From contig CAIRYQ010000111.1 in NCBI GenBank assembly GCA_903882875.1, forward strand, positions 1 to 64,000: a stretch of 64,000 nucleotides of DNA, in the 5' to 3' direction. Shown here piece by piece: positions 24,853 through 34,556 of this stretch. The stretch comes from an uncultured Spartobacteria bacterium (GTDB lineage Bacteria > Verrucomicrobiota > Verrucomicrobiia > Chthoniobacterales > Chthoniobacteraceae). Both the position numbers and the translations under genes were made by a program. Position 1 is the stretch's first letter; every line of letters starts with the position of its first letter. The notes under the pieces were generated by a model, which saw only the letters and a program-made list of their open reading frames with translations, did no database searches and was not told the origin of the DNA.

Positions 24853-26264
24853 TGCGTTTCCCAAAGTCCATCCGCTGGCGGTTGCAGCTCTGGTATGGCG
24901 CGCTGCTCGTCGCAGTGCTGTGCGGATTCGGTTTCACCGCATTTCATTTTGAAAAGGCTCGGCGCTTTCGCCGGATTGACGAGGAGTTGCAGGTGCGCGT
25001 CGCCGCGCTTGTCGTCGCGCTGCGTTCGACGAACCGCCCTGTGCCGTCCAACGAACCGGACAGCGGCACGCCGTCGCAGCCAGGCAGGCAGCGCGCGCCG
25101 GGGACGCCGCCGCTCGGCGAACTGCGGCTCACCCCGCAGCAGTCCGCACTCTTCGGTGATGGTGCGGAACATTACTTCGCCGTCTGGCTGCGCGAGAAGG
25201 AGCCGGTGCTGCGTTCGCCGAATGCGCCGGAGAACATTCCGCAGCCGCAGAGCCGCGACGCCGCCGTGCGGACCCGCGGGAAATTTCGCGAGTCGTTCAT
25301 CTTCTCCGCACCGGTGGACTGTGTGCTCGTGGGGCGCTCGATCGCTGTCGAGGAGTCGGAACTGCAAAAATTCGCCGCGGTGCTCGCGGCCATCGGCGGT
25401 GCGGTGCTCGCCGCGGGGATGATCGGCGGCTGGTGGCTCGCGACGCGCGCAATCAAACCGGTGGACGACATCACCGCCACGGCTGAAAAAATCGCGGCGG
25501 GCGATCTTTCCCAGCGCATCAGCACGGCGGAGACGGACAGCGAACTCGGGCGCCTCGCCGCCGTGCTCAACGCAACGTTCAAGCGGCTCGACGCGGCTTT
25601 CGCACAGCAGGGACGCTTCACCGCCGACGCCGCGCACGAGCTGCGAACGCCCGTGTCCGTGCTGCTCACACAGACCCAGTCCTGCCTCGCGCGCGAGCGG
25701 CCCGCCGCTGAATATCGCGAGACAATCGAAGCGTGCCAGCGTGCCGCACAGCGGATGCGCGGACTCATCGAGTCGCTGCTCGAACTCGCGAGAATTGACG
25801 CCGGGCAGGAGCCGCTGCGCCGCGAGGGGTGCGATCTTTCCAAAATCGCTGCCGACTGCGTCGAATTGATCCGCCCGCTCGCGGCGAAGCGCGGCATCAC
25901 GATCGATGCGGATCTTTCCGCCACGCCGTGCCGCTGCGACGTGGGCCGCATCGCGCAGGTCGTCACAAACATCCTCGCCAACGCCATCGAATACAACCGT
26001 GACGGCGGCTGCGTGCGCATCGCCACCGCGCGCACGAACGGCACGGTCGTGCTCACCGTCCACAACACCGGCCCCGGAATTTCCGTCGCGGATCTGCGGC
26101 ACATCTTCGAGCGATTCCACCGGGCAGACAAGGCGCGCACCGCAGGTCACGCGGGGCTCGGCCTCGCCATCGCACAGGCCATCGTCCAAGCGCATGGCGG
26201 CAGCATCAGCGCCGCAAGCGAACCGGGTGCGGACGCAACTTTCACCGTCTGTCTGCCCGCATGA
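24852..26264 (+). CDS. Sensor histidine kinase, partner of the OmpR-type regulator
   Basis: 470 residues from ATG 24852, overlapping the regulator's stop. First membrane helix at about 13-33 (LWYGALLVAVLCGFGFTAF), a periplasmic sensor region of about 140 residues, second helix at about 178-198 (VLAAIGGAVLAAGMIGGWWLA), HAMP linker, HisKA with H-box FTADAAHELRTPVS (His near 262), N-box NILANAIEYNRDGG, G1/F/G2 boxes (VHNTGPGIS, IFERFHR, GHAGLGLAIAQAIV). Complete catalytic set. It resembles QseC/PmrB/CusS-type kinases. The sensor region shows no named domain. Confidence 0.95.
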   Translation: MRFPKSIRWRLQLWYGALLVAVLCGFGFTAFHFEKARRFRRIDEELQVRVAALVVALRSTNRPVPSNEPDSGTPSQPGRQRAPGTPPLGELRLTPQQSALFGDGAEHYFAVWLREKEPVLRSPNAPENIPQPQSRDAAVRTRGKFRESFIFSAPVDCVLVGRSIAVEESELQKFAAVLAAIGGAVLAAGMIGGWWLATRAIKPVDDITATAEKIAAGDLSQRISTAETDSELGRLAAVLNATFKRLDAAFAQQGRFTADAAHELRTPVSVLLTQTQSCLARERPAAEYRETIEACQRAAQRMRGLIESLLELARIDAGQEPLRREGCDLSKIAADCVELIRPLAAKRGITIDADLSATPCRCDVGRIAQVVTNILANAIEYNRDGGCVRIATARTNGTVVLTVHNTGPGISVADLRHIFERFHRADKARTAGHAGLGLAIAQAIVQAHGGSISAASEPGADATFTVCLPA

Positions 26265-26288
26265 GACGCTTGGGCGGGGCGTTGCCGG

Positions 26289-28010
26289 TCACTTCGTCAG
26301 CTTCGTCACCGTCACGCTCTGGAGGTAGTATTTGTTAAATTTGTTGCCGTCGGACTCGAGGGCGAAGTTGTAGCCCCAGTAGTTCACGAACTGTGCGTCG
26401 CTGATTTTCCAGCGCACCGTGTGCCACTGCTTGTTGTCCGGCACGGTGAACCAGGTGCCCGCGGTCTTGAAGCCGCTGGCCGACTCATACACGAGCTTGA
26501 AGCCCGCGTTGTCATTCGCAGGGTTACGGCGGACGACTGCGGTGATCTCGATGGGCTCCGATGTGTAGGAGAGGAAATTCGGATTCACCACGAAGAGGTT
26601 GCCGCCGGGCACGCCTCCCGCGCGCGCCGAGCCGCCGTACGCGATCACATCCGCTGCGACCGACTCGCCTGCGAGCGTGTGCAGTCCCTTCTCGATGTTC
26701 TTTTCACCCATCGTCACGGAGATGCTCGTCGCCGACGGTTCGTCCTCTCCCCACGGCAGCGGCTGCGCCTTGTTCGCGCGCGCCTGCTCCACGATTTTCT
26801 CGGGCACGCCGAGCACGAGCACTGGCGCGCTGGATAGCTCGTAGCTGCTCGCCTTCGCGATATTGCCTGTGAGCGGATTTGCGATCGGCACCGTCGTGCC
26901 GAAGTCCACGACATCCGGCACACCGCGCGAAGCCCAAGTCACGAGCGCCGTGGTCTTCGGCCCTTCAAACACGAAGCCATAGTGCCGTTTGTTCAGCAGC
27001 ACCCAGCCGAGATATTTTGGCTGCGCGCCGAGGTGTTCGATTAAAGTGGCCATCGCCTTGTAGGCCGGGCGCGCGTGGCCGCTGCGTTCGAGCAGGCCCA
27101 TCGGCCCGCTGTCGCCGTCCATGCCCTCGAACCAATTGATGCACACCACGCCCTGCGCGATGCCCATCGTGTAAGCCTTCACGAGCGCGTGACCCTGGAT
27201 GTCCACGCCCTTTTTTGTGTCCGTGCCGATCTCGGTGAAAAAGATCGGCACATCGGCCTTCGCGGGATTTTGCACGGCGAGCATCTTCCGGATCAACGGG
27301 ACGATGTTCATGAAGACGGGCTCCGTCCCAGCGTTGTTGATCACCGTGCCGAGCACCTCGTAGGGATGCAGCGTGATGTAGTCGAAGTGATCCTTCGCGC
27401 CCGCCTTCAGCACCTGTTCGAGGTAATTCACATGGACCGATTTCGCCGCGAGCCCGACGAGGCACGAAGAGTCAGCCGCCTTCGCCGCATCATACGCACT
27501 CACCACGATCTTCGCGTAGTCCTCGGGAGTCTGATCGCGGCCCGTGAAATTCGGCGGCTCATTCCACACCTCCCAAAATCGGATGCGCCCCTTCGCGTGC
27601 TCGACGATTTTCGAGACATACTCGGACCACGCGGGAAGATTGTTCACCGGCAGCCGGCCCGGCGCATCCTTCGTGTTCCAGCGCGGGCTGCCGAGCAGCA
27701 GGCCGAAAAACTCCATGTGCTGCGCTTCGCCGTACGCCAGTTGTTCGTCGAGGCGCGTCCAAGTCCACTTGCCTTCCTCCGGCTCCACGTCGCCGAAACT
27801 CGTCCGGCACGCGCGCAGGTTCCCGATGCCGATCGCCGACATCTGAGGAATCCACTTTGAGAGTTCCTGCGAAGTCTGGTTGCACGCGCCGATGCCGAAT
27901 GGACTGAGCGCCTTCCCCGATTTTCCAGCAGGCGCATCCGCCGCGCGGGCAGGCGAGGGGACAATGGCGGCGAGCGACGCGAGGAGGAGAAATGTGAAGC
28001 CAGTTTTCAA
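26289..28010 (-). CDS. Secreted clan GH-A glycoside hydrolase-like protein
   Basis: 573 residues from TTG 28010, which places the signal peptide (LKTGFTFLLLASLAAIVPSPARA) exactly at the N-terminus. The frame is open further upstream, but that part runs through the inverted-repeat element and is not credible coding sequence. A TIM-barrel (about 35-370) shows FWEVWNEPPNF near 147-157, with the Asn-Glu pair of clan GH-A acid/base residues, and IFFTEIGTD near 258 as the probable nucleophile. This pattern fits GH39/GH5-like enzymes. A beta-sandwich (about 400-573) of carbohydrate-binding type closes the protein. The substrate is unknown. The gene is convergent with the histidine kinase gene. Confidence 0.8.
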   Translation of the reverse strand: MKTGFTFLLLASLAAIVPSPARAADAPAGKSGKALSPFGIGACNQTSQELSKWIPQMSAIGIGNLRACRTSFGDVEPEEGKWTWTRLDEQLAYGEAQHMEFFGLLLGSPRWNTKDAPGRLPVNNLPAWSEYVSKIVEHAKGRIRFWEVWNEPPNFTGRDQTPEDYAKIVVSAYDAAKAADSSCLVGLAAKSVHVNYLEQVLKAGAKDHFDYITLHPYEVLGTVINNAGTEPVFMNIVPLIRKMLAVQNPAKADVPIFFTEIGTDTKKGVDIQGHALVKAYTMGIAQGVVCINWFEGMDGDSGPMGLLERSGHARPAYKAMATLIEHLGAQPKYLGWVLLNKRHYGFVFEGPKTTALVTWASRGVPDVVDFGTTVPIANPLTGNIAKASSYELSSAPVLVLGVPEKIVEQARANKAQPLPWGEDEPSATSISVTMGEKNIEKGLHTLAGESVAADVIAYGGSARAGGVPGGNLFVVNPNFLSYTSEPIEITAVVRRNPANDNAGFKLVYESASGFKTAGTWFTVPDNKQWHTVRWKISDAQFVNYWGYNFALESDGNKFNKYYLQSVTVTKLTK

Positions 28011-28310
28011 AATGACGAGGGCAGACAGAGGCACGCCCGGCGCTTTGGAGTGCGTCGGGAAGCGCAGCGCCACGCCGCTTTCGGAGGGGATTTCGGGTTG
28101 GAGCGTAACAGGCGTTCGCACCTGCATCGTTTCCCGTTTGCCCGTCGCCAAAGCGGTGTCGCGCCCCGCTTGCCGCCGCACTCCAAAGTGTCCCGCGTTC
28201 CGCTCACTCGGGCTCATAAGAGCTCCACTGATTCGGAACGCTGCCATGTTCGGTTTCATCATGGCGCGTACTGTGCGCAGGCTGTTGCCGTTTGTCACTG
28301 CGGCGGACGC
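28011..28310. other. 300-bp intergenic region holding an inverted-repeat element
   Basis: No gene is supported here. Most of it is the element at 28042-28189. ORFs that cross it are an effect of the GC-rich repeat. Confidence 0.5.
28042..28189. repeat. 148-bp element with ~42-bp imperfect inverted terminal arms
   Basis: The left arm begins CTTTGGAGTGCGTCGGG and ends CCGCTTTCGG (28043-28084). The right arm, read on the minus strand from about 28187, begins CTTTGGAGTGCGGCGGC and ends CCGCTTTGG. The arms differ at about seven of 42 positions. No ORF for a transposase is inside, so it looks like a non-autonomous REP/MITE-type dispersed repeat. Similar CTTTGGAGTGCGGCGGC-type sequences recur, as I recall, in Verrucomicrobia, where they produce spurious ORFs. 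Confidence 0.6.
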
Positions 28311-29296
28311 TCATTCCCCCGAAGCCGGGGCACGTACTATTTTGTTGATTCCATTCGGCGTGAGTGGCGGAGAGGACTCCCATTTCACACCGTCCGGCGA
28401 GAATGCCATCTTGCCAGGCCAGCTTGACGTGATGAAGCGCGTGCCGTCCGTCCACATCGGCCGGCCCTGCGGTTTGAGCGCACTCGGCTTCCATGATTTG
28501 CCGTCGGCAGATGCGAGCACGGTCTTGCCGCCGCCGCAGAGGAATTCCTTTCCGGTCCACACGAGCCAGTCGAGCTTCTCATCCGCAGCGCGCTCCTGGC
28601 TTGCCCACTCCTTGCCGTCTGCCGATGTCGCGATCACGCCTGCTCCGACGGCGACAAATGTGCCCGCACCAAATGCGAGCGCACGCAGTTGCGGCAGGTC
28701 TTTGCGGAAGCTCGCGGCCGCCCCGTCCGGCGATGTGATGCACCAGTAGAATTCCTTCTTCGCGCCGCCCTCGCCCATAAAGACGAACGTGCCGTTGCCG
28801 TACGCGCCGTTGCGAAACCACATCGCCCAGCCGGGGAATCCATCCGCCGCGACTTGCGCGCCTTTCGTCCACTTTTCCCCGTCGTCGGAAAAAAGCAGCG
28901 TGCGGTCCGGCCCGCCGGCGACGAAACGCCTGCCGCTGAACACAACTGGATTCACGCGGAACGGCTCACTGTGGACTTCCTTCCACTCGCGTCCATCCTT
29001 CGAGACGAGGATGTGCCCGCCCTGTTTGTCCTTCGACCATCCGCCCCCGCCGACCGCGACGAATTTGCCGAAACCGTACGCGAGGCCCATGAGGTTGTTC
29101 GAGTCATCGCCTCCATTCTCCGCCCACTCGGCTGTGATTTCCCATTTCACTCCGTCATTGGAAATCATCCGTCGGCCGCCGTAGCCGACGGCGACCGGGT
29201 TTCCGCCGCACCGCAGATCGAGCGGCCGCAAAAAATGCCGAACAGTGCAATGCGAAGAAGCTGCGAGAGGACGGGATGGCGGAGTGATGGAGTCAT
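28311..29296 (-). CDS. Secreted BNR/WD-like propeller protein, frameshift after the signal peptide
   Basis: The main frame (up to 29231) encodes five or so repeats of a sialidase/photosystem-like propeller: VAVGYGGRRMISNDGVKWE, FVAVGGGG, ILVSKDGREWKEV, LLFSDDGEKWTKG, CITSPDGAAASF, VIATSADGKEWAS, VLASADGKSWK and MAFSPDGVKWES (SxDGxxW Asp-box-like motif). It lacks its own N-terminus. In another frame, ATG 29296 starts a clear signal peptide (LSQLLRIALFGIFCGRSICGAAE) that runs off at the AAA run corresponding to 29200-29202. One additional A there would join them as AAENPVAVGYGG. I therefore annotate one ~328-residue exported protein with a single-base deletion. Function is unknown; it may bind carbohydrate or protein. 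Confidence 0.65.
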
Positions 29297-29469
29297 GGTA
29301 AGAGCAGAAGCAGGCGTGGCAGAGCGCGTGGGTAGCGGATGAGCTTCCATCGCTCGTCGCGGAGGGCGCGTTTCATGAGGAAGTTTGGACGCAAATCACG
29401 CGCAATCCAAAAAATCGCGCGGCAAAGTCTCATGTTGCCCGGCCAAATCGTTCCGTCCGACGATCGCCA

Positions 29470-30756
29470 TCATGCGACGATTTCCTTGAGCACTCCCGTG
29501 CTGTCACCATGACGCTCGGCTTCGATTCCTATGCCGTGGAGCAATGCGAGCCACGCATTGCACAACGGCGTGTCCTTTGGCGCGACAATGTTGTGGCCGA
29601 GTTTGAGGCCCGCGCCGCCGCCGCTGAGGATCGTGGGGCAGTTCGAGAGTTCGTGGCCTGTGCGGATGTTGCTGCCGTAGGCGAGCGCGACGTTGTCGAA
29701 GAGGCGTGTGCCGTCGGGCTCCTTCGTGGCTTTGAGTTTGTCGAGGAACCCGGCGAGCAGTTCGCTTTGAGCAATGTCCCGGCGCTGCGAGGCGTCGAGC
29801 TTCTCGCCGAGCGTGGTGTGGTAATGGCTCATGTCGTGCGGATGCACCTTGATGCCGAGCGCGGTGAGCAGCGTGTTCACCGGCTGGCGGAAAGTCATCA
29901 CGCGCGTGCTGTCGGTCTGCATCGCGGCGATCATGATGTCGTAGATCAATTTGATCTCCTCACGGCCGTCCACGTCCGGCTTCGGCTCGGGAAGCGGTGC
30001 CTTCGGTTGCGGCACGCCCATCCACTGCTCCTCCTTCGCGAGGCGCGTCTCGATGTCGCGGATGCCCTGGAAATATTCTTCGAGCTTGGCGTTGTCGTTT
30101 TTCGCAAGGCCGCGTTGCATGGACTTCGCGTTGTCGAGCACGGCGTCGAGCACGCTGCGTTTCTGTGCGAGCATGGCCTTCTGCTGCTCGATGGGTGTCG
30201 TGTCTTTTGCAAAGAGCCGATGGAACGCAGCCACGGGGCCGTTCTGTCCGCCGACGGGTTTGCCGCTCACATCCCACGCCATCGAGAGGCCGGGACCGTG
30301 GCCGCTGAGGTCGCCCGATTGGCTTCCGTTGAACTGCAACGACGCGAATCGCGTCTCCAGTCCCAGCTTCGCCGCCGCGACCTGATCCGCGCTGATGCTG
30401 TTGTGAAAATTCTGCCCCGGCTGCGCGTAACGGTTCGCGCCGGTGAGCCACATCGTGCTGCCCCAGTGGCCTTCGTTCGAGTATTTGTTCCAGAGGCCCT
30501 GCACGACGCTGAAGTCCTTTTTGTGCCGCTCCAGCGGCTTCAGTCCCACCGACAGTTCATAGTCCGGGCCTGGCGCTTTAATGTCGGGATACCAGGTGCT
30601 CTCCGTGATGCCCCAGCCGAAGCCGAGAAAGATGAGCCGCTTCGGCGGAGTCGCAGACGCAGCCGCCGAGGCGAAGCGGCAAAAGCCGAGCGATTCGAGA
30701 ACGGGCAGCGCGATGACGGCGGTGCTTGACTGGAGAAAATGGCGGCGGGTTCTCAT
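29470..30756 (-). CDS. DUF1552 domain-containing secreted protein
   Basis: 428 residues, ATG 30756. A twin-arginine-like leader (RTRRHFLQSSTAVIALPVL) precedes the DUF1552 body: RLIFLGFGWGITESTWYP, MWLTGANRY, DQVAAAKLGLETRF, NGPVAAFHRLF, DIETRLAKEE, MTFRQPVNTLL, HPHDMSHY and a C-terminal GGGAGLKLGHNI segment. This family is nearly confined to Planctomycetes, Verrucomicrobia and relatives and is generally paired with a DUF1592/1588/1585 cytochrome-like gene, as here (42 nt downstream of that gene on the same strand). The role is unknown, though a periplasmic oxidative process is suspected. Confidence 0.9.
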   Translation of the reverse strand: MRTRRHFLQSSTAVIALPVLESLGFCRFASAAASATPPKRLIFLGFGWGITESTWYPDIKAPGPDYELSVGLKPLERHKKDFSVVQGLWNKYSNEGHWGSTMWLTGANRYAQPGQNFHNSISADQVAAAKLGLETRFASLQFNGSQSGDLSGHGPGLSMAWDVSGKPVGGQNGPVAAFHRLFAKDTTPIEQQKAMLAQKRSVLDAVLDNAKSMQRGLAKNDNAKLEEYFQGIRDIETRLAKEEQWMGVPQPKAPLPEPKPDVDGREEIKLIYDIMIAAMQTDSTRVMTFRQPVNTLLTALGIKVHPHDMSHYHTTLGEKLDASQRRDIAQSELLAGFLDKLKATKEPDGTRLFDNVALAYGSNIRTGHELSNCPTILSGGGAGLKLGHNIVAPKDTPLCNAWLALLHGIGIEAERHGDSTGVLKEIVA

Positions 30757-30798
30757 ATTCGTGTGATTGCTCTAAGTGTTAAGCGATTCTCGGTGCGG

Positions 30799-33700
30799 CT
30801 ATTTGGTGTGAAACTCTTTGCTGGCGACGAGCGCGTGGACGAATTCGCGCAGGCCGAGGTTCCTTTTCTTCGCTGCGACAAGCATGTCGGCGATGAGCGG
30901 TTCGTCGCGAAAACCGATCGGCCTGCCGAGCGCGTATTCGATGAGAGCCTGGCTGAATCCGCGCGCAAACGCGTCGGACTTTGAGGCGATGATGTCGCGC
31001 AGCTCGAAGTAGTTTTTGAACGCGGGGCCTTTGTAGAGCGCGGCGGTGGCCTCAATGTTCCATGTCTTCTTCGCATTCGGCACGGGCTTCCCCTTTTCAT
31101 CCATGACTTGGTAACTGTCCTCGGTGCGCCACTGGCCGACGGCGTCGAAATTTTCCAAGCCGAAGCCGAGCGGATCGATCTTGCGATGGCAGCTCGCGCA
31201 TTGCGCATCCTCCTGATGTGCGGCGAGGCGTTCGCGCGTGGTGAGCACTTTGCCGGCGAGTCGCGTGATCTGCGGCACGTTCGCGGGCGCGGGCGGCGGC
31301 GGATCATTGAGCAGCTTGCGCAGCACCCACGCGCCGCGCTCGACGGGCGACGTGCGATCGCCATTGCCGCCCATCACAGCGATGGCGGCCATGCCGAGCA
31401 ATCCGCCACGCGGCGAATCCTTCGGCAGCGACACTTTTTGAAACGCATCGCCCTTCGCGCCGGGGATGCCGTAGAAGTCGGCGAGCAGCCGGTTGATGAC
31501 GACATAGTCGGCCCTGAGCAGATCGCTGAACGGTGCGTTGTGCCGCAGGATGTGTGCGAAAGTCTCGTACACTTCGTTCTTCGCGGCGAGTCGCGTGCTG
31601 TCGTCGAAGCGCGGAAATTTCGGGCGGTTCACCTCGAAGAAATCGAGCCGGTCCATGCCGAGCCATTGAAACAGGAAGCCATGCACGAACTCGTGCGAGC
31701 GCGAATCGTCGAGCAGTCGCGCCGTCTGCGCGGCGAGCACGTCGGGCTTCAGCAGTTCGCCGCGCTTGCCGAGATCGAGCAGCGCCTCGTCCGGCGGCGC
31801 ACTCCAGAGAAAATACGAGAGCCGCGTCGCGAGTTCGGGGCCGGTGAGCGGGCGGCGCTTCTCGTCCGGGGCGGGTTCGGCGAGATACAAAAACATCGGC
31901 GACGCGAGCACGACGGAGAGCGTTTCCTTCAGCCCCGCGCCGGGCTTGCTGCCGGATTTGATGAGCGTGTCGTAGATGCCCGCGAGGCGCTGCACGTAGC
32001 TCGTCGGCGGCTCCGCACCACGAAATGCGACGGTCGCAAATCGCGTGATGGCCGCATGAACATCCTCCGCCGGCGGCGGCTTCGCTTTGTCGTCAATCGT
32101 GAGGCCCAGCGCGGCGAGGCCCGGTGCCTGCGGCTTGGCGGCGACGTTCACGCGCTCGATCTCCATCCAGTCAATCCACAGCACGGCCTCGGGACCGATG
32201 CCATTGCGCTTCACCGCCTCGGCGCGTTTGCGGCCGCCCTCCTCGTTGTTGTCCCACGCGCCCTTCTCGCGGATGAAAAGCGTGCGGTCGCCGGAATCCG
32301 TCTGCGAACGCGTGAGCGTGAACGGCATCTCGACGATCTGCGGATGCTCCATCGTGCCGGTGATTTCAAACGTCGCGCGCACCATGCCGTTGCGCGGGTG
32401 CATTCCCGCTTCGAGGAACTTCTGTTCCGGTCGCGCATCTTTTGCCGCGGCCACGCGCACGCGGAAAATGTAGTCGCCGCTGCCCCATTCGCCCGGCACG
32501 GGCAGTTGCAAAAAGCCGAGCGCCATCACGGCAGGATGCATCGTCGGCGTGCCGAGATACGCGCCGCGATCGAGCGCCGGACGGCTGAGGTAATACTCGT
32601 GATACTTCTGCCAGCCTTCGCCGAGCGAATCGTTCGCGAGGTCCGCATCGTTCTCGCCTTTCTTGTCAAAGCCGAACGCCCGCGGATTCGGCGCGCCGGG
32701 AATCTTGTCCCACGAGCGGCGGAAGATTGCATCGTTCTTCGAGTTCTTTTTCAACTCCGCGACCACCGCCGCATTCTCCGGCTTCGCAGCCGCTTCCTCG
32801 ACGGCCTTCACCCATTTTTTTGCACGCTCGCGCGCATCAATTTGATACGCGACATACTTCGCCACCTTCTCGTTCGCCATCTCGCATTCGTAGCGGATTT
32901 TGTTCAGCCCGCGCGCCGACACGGAGCCGACCTGGCGATTGTCGCCAATGCCAAACTTCACCTCACCCGCCACCGCAGCCTGTGCGCCCGCCGTCCTGCG
33001 CTCCACCTCGATCCAATCCACCCAGATCGCAAGTTCAGGCCCGATGCCATTCTTCGCCTTGCCCTCGCCAAAGACACGTCGCGTCTGCGTGTAGTGATCG
33101 GCAGTGCCGCGCTCGCGGATGAAAATCGTGCGGTTGCCCGTATCCGAATGCTCCTTCGTCAGCGTGAGCGGCATCTCGATGATCTGCGGCTGCGCGATCG
33201 TGCCGGTGACCTCGTGCGTGCTCAGCACCTTGCCGCTGCGAGGATGCGTGCCGAACTCGATGAAGCGCCGCTCCGCCGGCGTGCCCTCGATCGCGCCCAC
33301 GCGCACGCGCACCGTGTAGTCCCCCACCGGCCACGCGGGCGGCACGACGAGGCTGATCACGTCGTTGCCCATGTCGGACGCCATGATGGTCAGATACGCG
33401 CCCGTATCGAGATGCGGCATCTTCAAGTATCGCTCGTGGTAGGGTCGCATGTAGCCCGCACCGACCTTCGTGTCGTAAGCCAGCGCACCGTTCGCCTTGT
33501 CCGCGTTGTTTTCGACCGTGCGAAAACCGAACTCCTCCGGCGCGGGCGCACCTTTGATCCTCGCCCATTCACGACGGAAAAAATCATCGTTCTTCGCGTC
33601 CTTTCGGATTGCCGCGACGACCTGCGCATTCTCCGGTCGCGCCGCCGCCTCGTCCACAGCCTTCGCCCACTTCTTCGCGCGTTCGAGCGCGTCGAGCTTT

Positions 33701-34347
33701 TCATTGTAGTTCTTCGTGATGACCTTCAGCGAATCCTCCGCCTCATAGCGCAGCTTGCGCTCCTCGCCCGCCGCCACCTGCCACGCGAACGCCTCCTCCA
33801 GCGCCTCGCGACCCAGCGACTGATACTGCTCAAACTGATTGGCCGACATGAAAAGGTTCTGCCCCGCCGTGTCGAAGCCGCCCGTCCCCGTGTCGCTCGG
33901 CAACTCGCTCACATTGATCTCCACGCCGAGCAAATCGTGCAGCGTGTTTTTATATTCGCGCCGGTTCAGCCGTCGCATCGTGATCACGCCGTTTTGATCA
34001 TTCAGCGAGCGCCGCGCCGCAACCATCGCATTCGCCAGATCGTCGAGAAAGTCTGCCTTCGCCGCATTCTCCGGCTGCTTATCATCCTCCGGCGGCATCT
34101 CGCCGGAATTCATTTGATTCAGCACCTTCTGCCAGCGCTCCGCCGTCTCGATGTCCGAGATCGTGAACGGCAAATCGTCCACGCGGAACTTGCCCTTCTG
34201 CTTTTCCTCACCGTGGCACTTGACGCAGTGCTCCTTGAAAAGAGCGCGATGCTTCTCCGGCATGCTCACCCCCGCCCCACTCTCGGCGGCATCGCTCGAT
34301 GCCTGAATCAAAAACACGGTAGCGAGGAAAGGGAGTGCGCGATTCAT
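30799..34347 (-). CDS. DUF1587/1595/1592/1588/1585 protein with c-type cytochrome motifs and a tandem ~265-residue duplication
   Basis: 1182 residues, ATG 34347, signal peptide ([18 protein letters not shown]). A first heme-binding motif CVKCH (about 42-46) marks the Planctomycete cytochrome-c domain. DUF1587 follows ([18 protein letters not shown], about 126-143), then two homologous modules (about 200-470 and 485-750) each containing RAKKW-KAV-EAA, a F-R-W-KI-GAP segment, [34 protein letters not shown] and NGIGPE---W-DWIE-ER. DUF1595, DUF1592 ([14 protein letters not shown]), DUF1588 ([18 protein letters not shown]) and DUF1585 with a second CASCH motif complete it. The family is usually 700-900 residues; the duplication explains the size. 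Forms an operon with the DUF1552 gene. Confidence 0.92.
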   Translation of the reverse strand: MNRALPFLATVFLIQASSDAAESGAGVSMPEKHRALFKEHCVKCHGEEKQKGKFRVDDLPFTISDIETAERWQKVLNQMNSGEMPPEDDKQPENAAKADFLDDLANAMVAARRSLNDQNGVITMRRLNRREYKNTLHDLLGVEINVSELPSDTGTGGFDTAGQNLFMSANQFEQYQSLGREALEEAFAWQVAAGEERKLRYEAEDSLKVITKNYNEKLDALERAKKWAKAVDEAAARPENAQVVAAIRKDAKNDDFFRREWARIKGAPAPEEFGFRTVENNADKANGALAYDTKVGAGYMRPYHERYLKMPHLDTGAYLTIMASDMGNDVISLVVPPAWPVGDYTVRVRVGAIEGTPAERRFIEFGTHPRSGKVLSTHEVTGTIAQPQIIEMPLTLTKEHSDTGNRTIFIRERGTADHYTQTRRVFGEGKAKNGIGPELAIWVDWIEVERRTAGAQAAVAGEVKFGIGDNRQVGSVSARGLNKIRYECEMANEKVAKYVAYQIDARERAKKWVKAVEEAAAKPENAAVVAELKKNSKNDAIFRRSWDKIPGAPNPRAFGFDKKGENDADLANDSLGEGWQKYHEYYLSRPALDRGAYLGTPTMHPAVMALGFLQLPVPGEWGSGDYIFRVRVAAAKDARPEQKFLEAGMHPRNGMVRATFEITGTMEHPQIVEMPFTLTRSQTDSGDRTLFIREKGAWDNNEEGGRKRAEAVKRNGIGPEAVLWIDWMEIERVNVAAKPQAPGLAALGLTIDDKAKPPPAEDVHAAITRFATVAFRGAEPPTSYVQRLAGIYDTLIKSGSKPGAGLKETLSVVLASPMFLYLAEPAPDEKRRPLTGPELATRLSYFLWSAPPDEALLDLGKRGELLKPDVLAAQTARLLDDSRSHEFVHGFLFQWLGMDRLDFFEVNRPKFPRFDDSTRLAAKNEVYETFAHILRHNAPFSDLLRADYVVINRLLADFYGIPGAKGDAFQKVSLPKDSPRGGLLGMAAIAVMGGNGDRTSPVERGAWVLRKLLNDPPPPAPANVPQITRLAGKVLTTRERLAAHQEDAQCASCHRKIDPLGFGLENFDAVGQWRTEDSYQVMDEKGKPVPNAKKTWNIEATAALYKGPAFKNYFELRDIIASKSDAFARGFSQALIEYALGRPIGFRDEPLIADMLVAAKKRNLGLREFVHALVASKEFHTK

Positions 34348-34556
34348 GGAGTTGTTCTGACAAAGAATCGTAATAGCCGGGCCACATTATGCCATTTTGC
34401 CAAAATAACACGCCGCTCTGAATCGGACGGCTCGGAATTCACGCAACATCCCAATCACCCCGCGCTTCAGCGCACTTGTCTTTTTGATGGCCATGATCCG
34501 GTGGTGTCTGCACGCAATAAACCCTCCGGGCGCAATGCCCGATCATGGTTTGCGAT

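Noticed and set aside
28011-28298. N-terminal extension of the glycosidase ORF
   Set aside because: It runs through the inverted-repeat element; the TTG at 28010 places the signal peptide at the N-terminus.
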